A DNA stretch of 15,381 nucleotides from Actinomycetes bacterium (lineage in GTDB: Bacteria; Actinomycetota; CADDZG01; JAHWKV01). Below the pieces are notes generated by a model, which was not told the origin of the DNA, did not search any database, and saw nothing but the letters and a program-made list of their open reading frames with translations. The stretch covers positions 1 through 15,381 of the forward strand of contig JAJCYF010000101.1 of the NCBI GenBank assembly GCA_029263035.1, read 5' to 3'. Positions 1 to 7,031 of the stretch are shown here, piece by piece. Position 1 is the stretch's first letter. Each line of letters opens with the position of its first letter. The position numbers were made by a program, and so were the translations under genes.

Positions 1-358
1 GCTCGAGCCCGAGCGCCGGCTCGATCAGCCGGTGACGGATCAGGCAGCGGTAGATCGCCGAGCGCGAGGGAGGGTGCTCGATCTGCAGCTTCAATTTGCT
101 GAGCAGGGTTCTGGGGCCCCGACCGGGATGAGCCCGCCGCATCGACACAATCAGCACCTCGACCTCCGGCTTGATCTGATGAGGGCACCGATCCGGCCTG
201 CTCGAGCGGTCGGCCAAAGCAGGCATGCCATCGTTGGCGTAGCGGACCAGCCAGCGATGAAGGGTTCGCCGATCTACCCCGTAACGGGTGGCGACACCGG
301 TGACGGTAGCCCCGGTGTCCCGCACCTCTCGTACCGCCAGGTAGCGCTGCTCAACCAT
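1..358 (-). CDS. IS481-like transposase, N-terminal part (runs off left edge)
   Basis: The minus strand is open from an ATG at 358 to the window edge (119 codons seen, no stop). The translation starts MVEQRYLAVREV and has a helix-turn-helix (residues about 12-35, ending in YGVDRRTLHRWLVRY). The phrase ALADRSSRPDRCPHQ follows, then MRRAHPGRGPRTL and PPSRSAIYRCLIRHRL. This HTH, 'DRSSRP' and 'YRCLIRHRLI' order is typical of IS481-family transposases, which cut and join DNA with a DDE integrase core. That core would lie off the left edge and cannot be assessed. The start is supported by a GGTGGAG ribosome site at 365-371, six bases upstream. Whether the full gene is intact is unknown. The family call rests on recognised motifs, not a search. 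Confidence 0.85.
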   Translation of the reverse strand, partial: MVEQRYLAVREVRDTGATVTGVATRYGVDRRTLHRWLVRYANDGMPALADRSSRPDRCPHQIKPEVEVLIVSMRRAHPGRGPRTLLSKLKLQIEHPPSRSAIYRCLIRHRLIEPALGLE

Positions 359-454
359 TGAAAGCTCCACCAGCTTGACGTGATCCTCCTCGGCTCAATT
401 GAGCACGAGTAAAGAACAGGTTGATCCTCAGATTGGTGGATTTGGTGGGACACA
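1..454 (-). mobile_element. Insertion sequence end, IS481-like
   Basis: The transposase reads leftward, so this is the upstream (5') end of the element. A plausible outer end is at 454: on the minus strand the sequence there begins TGTGTCCCACCAAATCC, and IS481 elements usually start with TGT. About 95 bases then separate this end from the transposase ATG. The other inverted repeat and any target-site duplication lie outside the window, so the boundary is inferred. Confidence 0.5.
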
Positions 455-573
455 GGTTGCGAAGCCACTGTCGCCAGGGAGCCGAAGCCGGGCCGGAGAG
501 TGGGACGCAGGAGCCGGAGCCATAGTGAGACAGACCTACCGGACTCCTACAAGGGCGATACATCCCGGTGTAG

Positions 574-645
574 TGGGCACGACAGGTTTCGAACCTGTGA
601 CCTCTGCCGTGTGAAGGCAGCGCTCTCCCGCTGAGCTACGCGCCC
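574..645 (-). tRNA. tRNA-Val (anticodon CAC)
   Basis: Read on the minus strand, a 72-base cloverleaf folds completely. The acceptor stem is GGGCGCG with CGTGCCC, with one G-U pair. The D arm is GCTC-AGCGGGA-GAGC. The anticodon stem is CTGCC/GGCAG around loop TTCACAC, giving anticodon CAC, which reads the valine codon GUG. The T arm is ACAGG-TTCGAAA-CCTGT and the discriminator base is A. The 3' CCA is not encoded, since CTA follows, so it would be added enzymatically. A TATAAT -10 box lies about 30 bases upstream. Confidence 0.96.
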
Positions 646-675
646 GGGACTGCGGCCCAAACGAGCCGTCCACGA

Positions 676-681
676 ATTATA
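676..681 (-). promoter_or_regulatory. Candidate -10 box for the tRNA-Val gene
   Basis: The minus strand carries a perfect TATAAT here, in the 48-base gap between the O-methyltransferase stop (694) and the tRNA 5' end (645). Transcription would start near 669, leaving a short tRNA leader. No good -35 hexamer is visible 16-18 bases upstream; that region overlaps the end of the methyltransferase gene. Confidence 0.5.
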
Positions 682-693
682 GGCCCCGCCGGG

Positions 694-1335
694 CTAGCTG
701 ATCCGAAGTGCGACCATCAGCCCGTCCCTGGTTGGGTTGATCGTCGGTAGAAACCTCGGGTCGCTGTACACCGCCTCGTTGTGCTGCCGGATTGCCTCGG
801 TCTCGTCCTCGTCGTTCTCCTCGTCGGCAACCTTTCCCGACCACAGGACGTTGTCGCAGATGTACAGGCCGCCGATGCGGACCCGCTCGGCCGCCGCAGC
901 GAACGCCGCCGGGTATTCGATCTTGTCGATGTCGCAGTAGACGATGTCGTACTGACCCCCGATGGCGACCAGGGCGGTGACCGCAGAGGTGGTGAAAACT
1001 TCACACCGGTCCGCCAGACCGGCGCGGCCCAGGAAGTCTTTCGCCAGACGGGCGTTGGCCAGGTCCCCGTCGGTCAGGGTCACCTCACCTTCAGGCCCCA
1101 CGGCCCGGGCGAACCACCAGGCGGAGTAGCCGAACCCCGAGCCCAACTCGAACACGGTCCGGGCGCCGATGGAGCGGGCCAGCATCTCCAGCGTTGCACC
1201 GACCATCCGCTCGACTATCGGGAATTTCCTCTCGGCCGCCAGCGCTTCCATCTCAAGAAGGCTCGGGTCGTCGAAAAAGCCACCCTCCGCCAGCGAGCGC
1301 ATATAGCGGTCAACGTCTTCAGGAAGCAGATTCAT
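694..1335 (-). CDS. SAM-dependent O-methyltransferase (catechol-type, family 3)
   Basis: A class I methyltransferase of the small cation-dependent O-methyltransferase family, which transfers a methyl group from S-adenosylmethionine to a hydroxyl; the substrate is not predictable. Visible motifs: the SAM-binding glycine loop VFELGSGFGYSAWW, the acidic loop LTDGD, the metal-site strand DIVYCDIDK, and ICDNVLWSGKV, whose Asp-Asn normally completes the metal site. The C-terminal NPTRDGLMVAL also fits. Starting at the ATG at 1335 (MNLLPEDV) gives 213 residues, close to the usual length. GTG starts at 1365 or 1407 would add 10 or 24 residues of no recognisable domain. None of the three has a convincing ribosome site, so the start is uncertain. 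The gene diverges from tal-pgi, and the tRNA-Val gene follows it on the same strand. Confidence 0.88.
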   Translation of the reverse strand: MNLLPEDVDRYMRSLAEGGFFDDPSLLEMEALAAERKFPIVERMVGATLEMLARSIGARTVFELGSGFGYSAWWFARAVGPEGEVTLTDGDLANARLAKDFLGRAGLADRCEVFTTSAVTALVAIGGQYDIVYCDIDKIEYPAAFAAAAERVRIGGLYICDNVLWSGKVADEENDEDETEAIRQHNEAVYSDPRFLPTINPTRDGLMVALRIS

Positions 1336-1530
1336 GGGTAAGAGTCTTGCAGGGCCGCCGTTCACATACCAGTCGGGTCGTGCGGCACTAAGCTTGGGAG
1401 CACTCACCCCCGCCGAGAAGCGAGGCCGATCCCAGGCTTAAGGCAGCGCAGGCCGCTCGCGGGGACGAGGCAAAAACAACGCCGCCGGCAGCAGGTCACC
1501 GAGCCCCGGTCTACCTGCACCGGCACCTAT

Positions 1531-1535
1531 GGAGG
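1531..1535 (+). promoter_or_regulatory. Ribosome binding site that fixes the tal-pgi start
   Basis: GGAGG stands five bases before the ATG at 1541. A more upstream in-frame ATG at 1529 overlaps this site and has no ribosome site of its own, so 1541 is the better start. Confidence 0.75.
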
Positions 1536-1540
1536 TTTCG

Positions 1541-4177
1541 ATGAATCGACTGCACCAGCTTCACCAGGCCGGAACCGCAATATGGCTGGACTTTCTCCGG
1601 CGCGGCCTCATCTCCGGCGGCGAGCTGGAGCGCATGATCGACGAGCGGGACCTTTCCGGGGTGACCTCCAACCCCAGCATCTTCAAGAAGGCTATCGGCG
1701 GCTCCACCGACTACGACGAGGCGATCGCCGAGATCTCCTTGGAGGAGCGGGATGCCATCGACGTCTTCTACGAGCTGGCCCTGAAGGACATCCAGGACGC
1801 CGCCACCGTGTTCGCGCCGGTGTACGAAAAGACCAAGGGCAAAGACGGATTCGTGTCCTTTGAGTTGGAGTCCTCGCTGGCGAACGACGCCGAGGGAAGC
1901 ATCGCCAAAGCCAAGGAGCTGTGGGCCCTGCTGGACCGGCCCAACGTGATGATCAAGGTCCCCGGCACCGCCGAAGGCGTTCACGCGGTGGAGGAGTTGA
2001 CCGCCGCCGGAGTGAACGTCAACATCACGCTGCTTTTCTCCGTCAAGTCGTACGAGAGGGTCGCCGAGGCCTACGTCAGCGGCCTGGAACTCCGCCGGGA
2101 CGCCGGCCTTCCGATCGATCAGGTCAACTCGGTGGCGTCCTTCTTCGTCTCCCGGGTGGATTCTGCAGTCGACGCGTTGCTTGACTACGACTCGCCGCTC
2201 AAGGGCAAGGTGGCCATCGCCAACGCAAAGGTCGCCTATCAGCGGTTCCAGCAGATCTTCTCCGGCCCCCGGTGGGAGAAGCTGGCCGCCGCCGGGGCCA
2301 ACGTCCAGCGGCCGCTATGGGCCTCCACCGGCACCAAGAACCCGGCCTACCCCGACACCTACTACGTCGACGAGCTGATCGGCCCCAACACCGTCAACAC
2401 CATGCCGCAGCAGACGATGGACGCCTTTATGGACCACGGCAACGTCAACGAGGACTCGGTAACGAGCAATTTCGGCGATGCCCTTAAGGTCCTCAGCAGC
2501 CTGGCCGACAAGCAGATAAATCTGGAGGAGATCGCCGCGAGGCTCGAGACCGAAGGGATTGAGGCCTTCGAGAAGGACTTCTCGTCCCTGCTGGTGACGC
2601 TGGAGCAGAAGATCGAGAAGGTTTGTGCCGGACGGGTGCGTTGGGAGGCACGGCTGGGAAGCGAGCTGGCGTCCCTGGTCGACACGATGGTTTCCGAGGT
2701 GGCCGACACCGCGGTCGTCGAACGTATGTGGCGCAAAGACCACACCGTCTGGAAGGAGGACCCCACCGAGATCTCCGACCGCCTCGGGTGGCTTACCGTG
2801 GCGGACGCCATGCTCGAGCGGGTCCCCGAGCTGGAGGAGTTCACCAAGAACGCCCGGGCCGACGGGTTCACGCACGCGGTGGTCCTGGGCATGGGCGGGT
2901 CGTCCCTGGTCTCGGAGGTCTTCCGCAACTCGTTCGCAGCGGATGACGGCATGGAGCTGCTGGTGCTGGACTCCACCCACCCGAAGACGATCGCCCGGCT
3001 GAGGGATTCGCTGCCGCTCGACAAGACGCTCTTCATCGTCGCTTCCAAGTCCGGAACGACGGTGGAGTCCATCTCCCATTTCGGCTACTTCTACGAGCTG
3101 GTCAACAACTCGCAACAGTTCGTGGCCATCACGGACCCCGGCACGCGCCTGGCCCGTCTGGCGTCTTTGATGGGGTTCCGCAAGGTGTTCCTCAACCGGC
3201 CGGACATCGGGGGCAGGTATTCGGCTCTGTCGTTGTTCGGTCTCGTGCCCGCCGCTCTGGCAGGCGTGGACCTGTACGCCATCCTGGACGATGCGGAGGA
3301 GATGGCCTGTGCCTCCCACCACTGCGTGCCCGTGGAGCAGAACCCCGGAGCCTGGCTGGGAACCGCGCAGGGCGTCGCCGCCACGCAGGGGCGGGACAAG
3401 ATCACTGTGGTCCTGCCCGAGGAGATCCGCAGCCTTGGGGACTGGATTGAGCAGTTGATCGCCGAGTCCACCGGAAAGGAGGGCCGGGGCATCCTTCCGG
3501 TTGTCGGCGAGGATCTCGGACCGCCGGAGGCCTACGGGTGGGACCGGCTGTTCGTGTCCCTGGGCGACGTTGCCGGCATCGACGAACTGGCCGCCGCCGG
3601 CCACCCGGTGATCAAGATCGACTACAACCGCCCCACCGACCTGGGCGGGGAGTTTTTCCGCTGGGAGTTCGCGATCGCGGTTGCCGGCTACATCCTGGGG
3701 ATCAACCCGTTCGACCAGCCCAACGTCGCCCAGGCCAAGGAGGCCACCAAGGCGATCCTGGACTCGGGCAAGGCGGAGGACCCCGGCACCGACGATCTGT
3801 CACCGTTGCTGGATTCGATTCAGGCGGGAAACTACGTGGCGATCCTCGCCTACCTGGACCGGACGGAGCAGACGGAGTCGGCGCTGCAGAAGGTCAGGTT
3901 GAAGATCAGGGACGACTACAAGGTGGCCACCACGGTCGGGTTCGGCCCCCGCTACCTGCACTCAACCGGTCAGCTTCACAAGGGAGGGCCGGAATCGGGA
4001 ATCTTCATCCAGGTGATCGACCCGGACCCGGGCGAGGACCTCGCGATCCCACATGCAACCTACTCATTCGGTGACCTGATATCGGCGCAGGCCCTGGGGG
4101 ACTATCGCAGTCTCCAGCAGGCCGGACGCCGGGTGGCACGGGTCACCCTGGAGCAACTTCAAGAGGTGATGTCATGA
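1541..4177 (+). CDS. tal-pgi: Bifunctional transaldolase / glucose-6-phosphate isomerase
   Basis: A natural fusion of two cytosolic sugar-phosphate enzymes, 878 residues. The transaldolase half (about 1-360) has the GVTSNPSIFKKAI motif (residues 40-52), and MIKVPGTAEGVHAVEEL carries the Schiff-base lysine at about residue 139. It moves dihydroxyacetone units between sugar phosphates. The isomerase half (about 370-878) shows VVLGMGGSSL (447-456), the phosphate loop ASKSGTTVES (501-510), GGRYSALSLFGLVPA (from 557), and a C-terminal STGQLHKGGPESGIF. It interconverts glucose-6-phosphate and fructose-6-phosphate. Such fusions are known in actinobacteria and some other bacteria. The start at 1541 follows a GGAGG. 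The stop overlaps the start of gnd (ATGA), so the two are translationally coupled. No frameshift or missing motif is seen in either half. Confidence 0.96.
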   Translation: MNRLHQLHQAGTAIWLDFLRRGLISGGELERMIDERDLSGVTSNPSIFKKAIGGSTDYDEAIAEISLEERDAIDVFYELALKDIQDAATVFAPVYEKTKGKDGFVSFELESSLANDAEGSIAKAKELWALLDRPNVMIKVPGTAEGVHAVEELTAAGVNVNITLLFSVKSYERVAEAYVSGLELRRDAGLPIDQVNSVASFFVSRVDSAVDALLDYDSPLKGKVAIANAKVAYQRFQQIFSGPRWEKLAAAGANVQRPLWASTGTKNPAYPDTYYVDELIGPNTVNTMPQQTMDAFMDHGNVNEDSVTSNFGDALKVLSSLADKQINLEEIAARLETEGIEAFEKDFSSLLVTLEQKIEKVCAGRVRWEARLGSELASLVDTMVSEVADTAVVERMWRKDHTVWKEDPTEISDRLGWLTVADAMLERVPELEEFTKNARADGFTHAVVLGMGGSSLVSEVFRNSFAADDGMELLVLDSTHPKTIARLRDSLPLDKTLFIVASKSGTTVESISHFGYFYELVNNSQQFVAITDPGTRLARLASLMGFRKVFLNRPDIGGRYSALSLFGLVPAALAGVDLYAILDDAEEMACASHHCVPVEQNPGAWLGTAQGVAATQGRDKITVVLPEEIRSLGDWIEQLIAESTGKEGRGILPVVGEDLGPPEAYGWDRLFVSLGDVAGIDELAAAGHPVIKIDYNRPTDLGGEFFRWEFAIAVAGYILGINPFDQPNVAQAKEATKAILDSGKAEDPGTDDLSPLLDSIQAGNYVAILAYLDRTEQTESALQKVRLKIRDDYKVATTVGFGPRYLHSTGQLHKGGPESGIFIQVIDPDPGEDLAIPHATYSFGDLISAQALGDYRSLQQAGRRVARVTLEQLQEVMS

Positions 4178-5040
4178 AGATCGGACTGGTAGGGCTCGGC
4201 CGCATGGGCGGCAACATGAAGGAGCGCCTGGAGCGGGACGGCCACGAGGTGATCGGCTACTCCCGGTCTAACACGCAGCAGGCCAAGGACCTGGCGGATC
4301 TGGTGCGCCAGCTTCCGACTCCCCGGGTGGTCTGGCTGATGGTCCCGGCGGGGGACGTGACCCAGATCAACATCGATGAGATGTGCAAGCTCCTCGACGA
4401 GGGCGACGTCCTGATCGACGGCGGCAACTCCAACTTCCGGGACTCCATCCGCCGGGCATCCGAGGTGGAGGCGATGGGCATCCGCTGGGCCGACTCGGGA
4501 ACCTCCGGGGGCATCTGGGGCCTGACCGAGGGCTACTCGCTGATGATCGGCGCCCATGAGGAGACCTTCCAGATCATCGAGCCGCTGGCGCGGACGCTGG
4601 CGCCGCCGAACGGGTACGCGCGGGTGGGCCCTCCGGGGGCCGGCCACTTCGTGAAGATGGTCCACAACGGCATCGAGTACGGAATGATGCAGAGCTTCGG
4701 CGAGGGTTTCGAGATCATGCGGGCCTCCCAGGAGTTCGACCTGGACCTCCACCAGATCGCCAACGTCTGGCGGCAGGGGTCGGTAGTCCGGTCGTGGCTG
4801 CTGGATCTGGCGGCGTCGGCCTTCGAGAAGGACCCCGACCTGGAGCAGCTGAAGGGCTACGCCGCAGACTCCGGCGAGGGCCGCTGGACGGTCCTGGAGG
4901 CGGTCAACACCGGCGTTGCCGCCCCCGCCATCTCCGCCGCGCTGTTCGCCCGTTTCGTCTCGCAGCAGGAGGAATCCTTCGCCATGAAGGTCATCGCAGC
5001 CCTGCGCAGGGAGTTCGGCGGTCATGAGGTTAAGAGCTGA
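4174..5040 (+). CDS. gnd: 6-phosphogluconate dehydrogenase, decarboxylating, short form
   Basis: Oxidises and decarboxylates 6-phosphogluconate to ribulose-5-phosphate, the last oxidative pentose phosphate step, in the cytosol. The Rossmann fold opens with MKIGLVGLGRMGGNM (GxGxxG at 7-12). DGGNSNFRDS (82-91), DSGTSGGIWG (107-116) and HFVKMVHNGIEYGMMQ (158-173, catalytic Lys161 and Asn165) are the family substrate and catalytic motifs. At 288 residues it is the short form of about 300 residues, lacking the long C-terminal extension of the E. coli-type 470-residue enzyme. Residues after the second strand read YSRSN; the Arg/Ser might accept the NADP 2'-phosphate, but cofactor choice is not settled by eye. 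The ATG overlaps the tal-pgi stop (ATGA). No terminator is visible after the gene. Confidence 0.95.
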   Translation: MKIGLVGLGRMGGNMKERLERDGHEVIGYSRSNTQQAKDLADLVRQLPTPRVVWLMVPAGDVTQINIDEMCKLLDEGDVLIDGGNSNFRDSIRRASEVEAMGIRWADSGTSGGIWGLTEGYSLMIGAHEETFQIIEPLARTLAPPNGYARVGPPGAGHFVKMVHNGIEYGMMQSFGEGFEIMRASQEFDLDLHQIANVWRQGSVVRSWLLDLAASAFEKDPDLEQLKGYAADSGEGRWTVLEAVNTGVAAPAISAALFARFVSQQEESFAMKVIAALRREFGGHEVKS

Positions 5041-5149
5041 TTGATGATTAACTGTTATTCAACGTTGTAAATAGTTCTGAGTAGTCATGGCGGAATAAAA
5101 AGTTGGTCCGATCGCTTCTAGATACGACAGAGAGGAGGAAGGTCCCGGT

Positions 5150-5187
5150 CATCCTGAGGGAGAGGGTCATTCATCGACCCGAGGATG
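5150..5187 (+). promoter_or_regulatory. Hairpin in the trxA leader
   Basis: Within the 169-base, relatively AT-rich gap before trxA, CATCCT (5150-5155) pairs with AGGATG (5182-5187). Inside it GGGTC (5164-5168) pairs with GACCC (5176-5180). The structure ends 22 bases before the trxA ATG. A strong ribosome-site-like GAGGAGGAA near 5131-5139 precedes it but has no start codon at a usable distance. An 8-base palindrome CAACGTTG lies at 5060-5067. No confident -35/-10 pair was found. A role in trxA control is only a possibility. Confidence 0.3.
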
Positions 5188-5209
5188 TGCACAGGGGCCT
5201 ATCCAGGAC

Positions 5210-5563
5210 ATGGGAAATCTTAAAGAAGTAGGCGACAGCGATTTTCAGGAAGCCGTTCTCGACTCCGACGTCCCCGTTCTCGTTGACTTTTGGGCGGAGT
5301 GGTGCGGACCCTGCCGGGTAGTTGCCGGCGAAGTTGAGAAGCTTTCCGCCGATCTTGCGGGCCGGATGAAGGTCGTGAAGCTGAACATCGACTTCAACCC
5401 GCAGGTCACGGGCAACTACGGGATCATGTCGATTCCGTCGCTGGTCCTGTTCAAGGACGGCAACGAGGCCACCCGCGTCGTCGGTGCCCGTCCCGCCAGC
5501 GCCATCCGCTCCGCGATCGAGAGCTTCCTTCCCGCCGCTGAGGCGGCTTCGGCCGAAGCCTGA
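5210..5563 (+). CDS. trxA: Thioredoxin
   Basis: A cytosolic dithiol oxidoreductase that reduces protein disulfides and is itself recharged by thioredoxin reductase. The single thioredoxin fold has VLVDFWAEWCGPCR with the active-site Cys32-Gly-Pro-Cys35, and the cis-proline loop GIMSIPSLVLF (Pro76). Length is 117 residues, slightly more than the classic 105-110, because of an Ala/Glu-rich C-terminal tail (PAAEAASAEA). There is no signal peptide. The ATG at 5210 is the only in-frame start near the fold; its ribosome site is weak (CCAGGA). Thioredoxin reductase is not in the window. The gene is a single-gene unit, closed by the terminator at 5579-5609. Confidence 0.96.
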   Translation: MGNLKEVGDSDFQEAVLDSDVPVLVDFWAEWCGPCRVVAGEVEKLSADLAGRMKVVKLNIDFNPQVTGNYGIMSIPSLVLFKDGNEATRVVGARPASAIRSAIESFLPAAEAASAEA

Positions 5564-5578
5564 GCGCATCGATCTATC

Positions 5579-5609
5579 AAAGGCCGGCTCCTTCGGGTGC
5601 CGGCCTTTT
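5579..5609 (+). terminator. Intrinsic terminator after trxA
   Basis: AAAGGCCGGC (5579-5588) pairs perfectly with GCCGGCCTTT (5599-5608). Inside, after a T/T mismatch, CC and GG close a stable TTCG tetraloop. The stem ends in a T run (TTTT, 5606-5609), and the matching A run on the other side could let it work on the minus strand as well. It ends only ten bases before the start of the next gene. Confidence 0.93.
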
Positions 5610-5619
5610 GAGTTAACGG

Positions 5620-6417
5620 GTGGGTACCGTCTGTGTTCGAGGAATCGGCGACGTGGGCTCTGCCGTCGCCCACCGCCTGTTCCGGGCCGGCTACCGGGTG
5701 TGGATCTCCGACGACCCGGCCCCGGCGGCTCCCCGAAGAGGTATGGCCTTTGCCGACGCAGCCTTCGACGGCTCGGCGGTGCTGGAAGGCGTCACCGCCA
5801 CGCTGTATCGCGACCAGGGACGGCTGTCCGAGGCCCTGGATGCCCGGCAGGGCATCCCGGTATTCCTGGGCGATCCGTTTGCAGTGCTGCGGTTCCTGGG
5901 CACCGAGGTGATGGTCGACGCCCGGATGCGCAAACATGCCCACCCGGAGAGCCAGCTGGACCTGGCCCCGTTCACGGTGGGTCTGGGCCCGAACTTCGAG
6001 GCCGGCGTGACCACGACCGTGGTGATTGAAACCCAATGGGGCGACGACCTCGGAAAGGTTCTGACTTCGGGCCGTACGAAGGAGCTTGCCGGTGAGCCCC
6101 GCGACTACGGGGGCCACGCCCGGGACCGCTTCATCTACGCCCCGGTGGCCGGAGTGTTCCTTACGACCCGCCGGATCGCCGGCCGGGTGGAGGCCGAAGA
6201 GGTGGTTGCCTTTATCGACGGGCGGGAGCTGAAGGCGCCGCTCGCCGGCATCCTGAGGGGCCTGGTGCACGACCGGGTCACCGTTCAACAAGGGGCCAAG
6301 GTGGTCGAGGTGGACCCCCGGGGTGATCCGTCTAAGGTTCTGGGGATAGGGGAGCGCCCGAGGCGGATAGCAGAAGGGGTCCTTGAAGCGGTTGACCTCG
6401 GCCTCAAGTTCGGCTAG
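5620..6417 (+). CDS. yqeB: YqeB/EF2563-family protein (molybdenum hydroxylase accessory type)
   Basis: The 265-residue product resembles the YqeB/EF2563 family, which is linked by genome context to selenium-dependent molybdenum hydroxylases. Its biochemical activity is not established. The N-terminus is Rossmann-like: VCVRGIGDVGSAVAHRLF, then RRGMAFADAAFDG. Middle segments EVMVDARMRKH and FTVGLGPNFEAGV, followed by VVIETQWGDDLGKVL, fit the family. The C-terminal half contains ELKAPLAGILRGLVHD, VEVDPRGD and a final AEGVLEAVDLGL. The GTG at 5620 is the first start after an in-frame TAA, lies ten bases from the trxA terminator and lacks a clear ribosome site. No xanthine dehydrogenase, selD or molybdopterin gene is nearby. 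The stop interlocks with that of the opposing gene at 6414. Confidence 0.8.
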   Translation: MGTVCVRGIGDVGSAVAHRLFRAGYRVWISDDPAPAAPRRGMAFADAAFDGSAVLEGVTATLYRDQGRLSEALDARQGIPVFLGDPFAVLRFLGTEVMVDARMRKHAHPESQLDLAPFTVGLGPNFEAGVTTTVVIETQWGDDLGKVLTSGRTKELAGEPRDYGGHARDRFIYAPVAGVFLTTRRIAGRVEAEEVVAFIDGRELKAPLAGILRGLVHDRVTVQQGAKVVEVDPRGDPSKVLGIGERPRRIAEGVLEAVDLGLKFG

Positions 6418-7028
6418 CCGGTCCAGCCACCGGCCACGACCATCCGTTCAGCAGAAGCGATTGCTCTGGCCAAACTGGGTGAGTTTCGTCTGGCTCTATC
6501 TATGTCCCAGTAATCAGCCGCGTACTTTCGGACCGTTGCAACATACTCGGATCCGACCGCGCGGCGACCTTCCGGGCGAGGCACCATCGCCGAGCGAATG
6601 TCCTTACTCTTTGATTTACGACAAAGATTTACCAGCGCAGTTTTCGGGTGGTCGAGCAGATCAGGGGATGTTGGGATTTTGCTTGCCGTGATTCGAAAGT
6701 ACGCAGACAGGGCATCTGAGTCGGCCATCAGCCACGACTCAACCGATCTCACCGCCAAGCGAAGCATGAGGCCCTGCCTCCGTTCACCGCCAATCAAGCC
6801 GGAGAGAAGGTCGGGAATACAGATCCTTCGGTCGTCGAGGTCGAGATCCCTCAACACCAACCAATTGAGATGGGCTGAACTACGGTTGTAGCCCTGTATT
6901 TTGGGATCGAGCTTTGGCTTTCCTCCAGCGGTAAACGCTCTTCGAGGATCACAGCCAGAGGCGATAATGAGCTTTTCCGCGACTGGCTCATCGGTGACGC
7001 CTTCGACCGCGTAAAGGACTTCTGGCAC
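6414..7028 (-). CDS. TOPRIM-like (DUF4276-like) protein, partner of the ATPase
   Basis: A 204-residue protein with a TOPRIM-like pattern. A first acidic strand LYAVEGVTDEPVAEKL (Glu9) is followed by LNWLVLRDLDLDD (Asp61 and Asp63 of the DxD pair), the metal-binding acids of TOPRIM nucleases. The later LAVRSVESWLMADSDAL resembles the 'ESW..AD' segment that I associate with DUF4276-like proteins next to ATPases. It probably cleaves nucleic acid or acts as a toxin-like effector, but that is inference. The GTG start at 7028 lies three bases after the ATPase stop with no good ribosome site, suggesting coupled translation. Base composition is clearly less GC-rich than in neighbouring genes. The stop TAG interlocks with the yqeB stop in CTAG. 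Confidence 0.68.
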   Translation of the reverse strand: MPEVLYAVEGVTDEPVAEKLIIASGCDPRRAFTAGGKPKLDPKIQGYNRSSAHLNWLVLRDLDLDDRRICIPDLLSGLIGGERRQGLMLRLAVRSVESWLMADSDALSAYFRITASKIPTSPDLLDHPKTALVNLCRKSKSKDIRSAMVPRPEGRRAVGSEYVATVRKYAADYWDIDRARRNSPSLARAIASAERMVVAGGWTG

Positions 7029-7031
7029 CTA

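Noticed and set aside
399..614. Plus-strand open frame ending in TTGFEPVTSAV
   Set aside because: Its last part is the antisense of the tRNA-Val T arm and anticodon arm. This peptide is a well-known artefact of translating through tRNA genes, and the rest crosses the insertion-sequence end.
2315..3604. Minus-strand open frame of 429 codons opposite tal-pgi
   Set aside because: It is a shadow of a strongly recognised gene on the plus strand in GC-rich DNA. Its composition (Gly/Arg/His/Val-rich) shows no domain.
4159..5025. Minus-strand open frame of 288 codons exactly opposite gnd
   Set aside because: It mirrors the gnd gene and has no recognisable motif. All evidence supports the plus-strand reading.
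5131..5139. GAGGAGGAA as a ribosome site for an unseen small leader peptide
   Set aside because: No ATG, GTG or TTG lies within a usable distance downstream, and the frames behind it close quickly.
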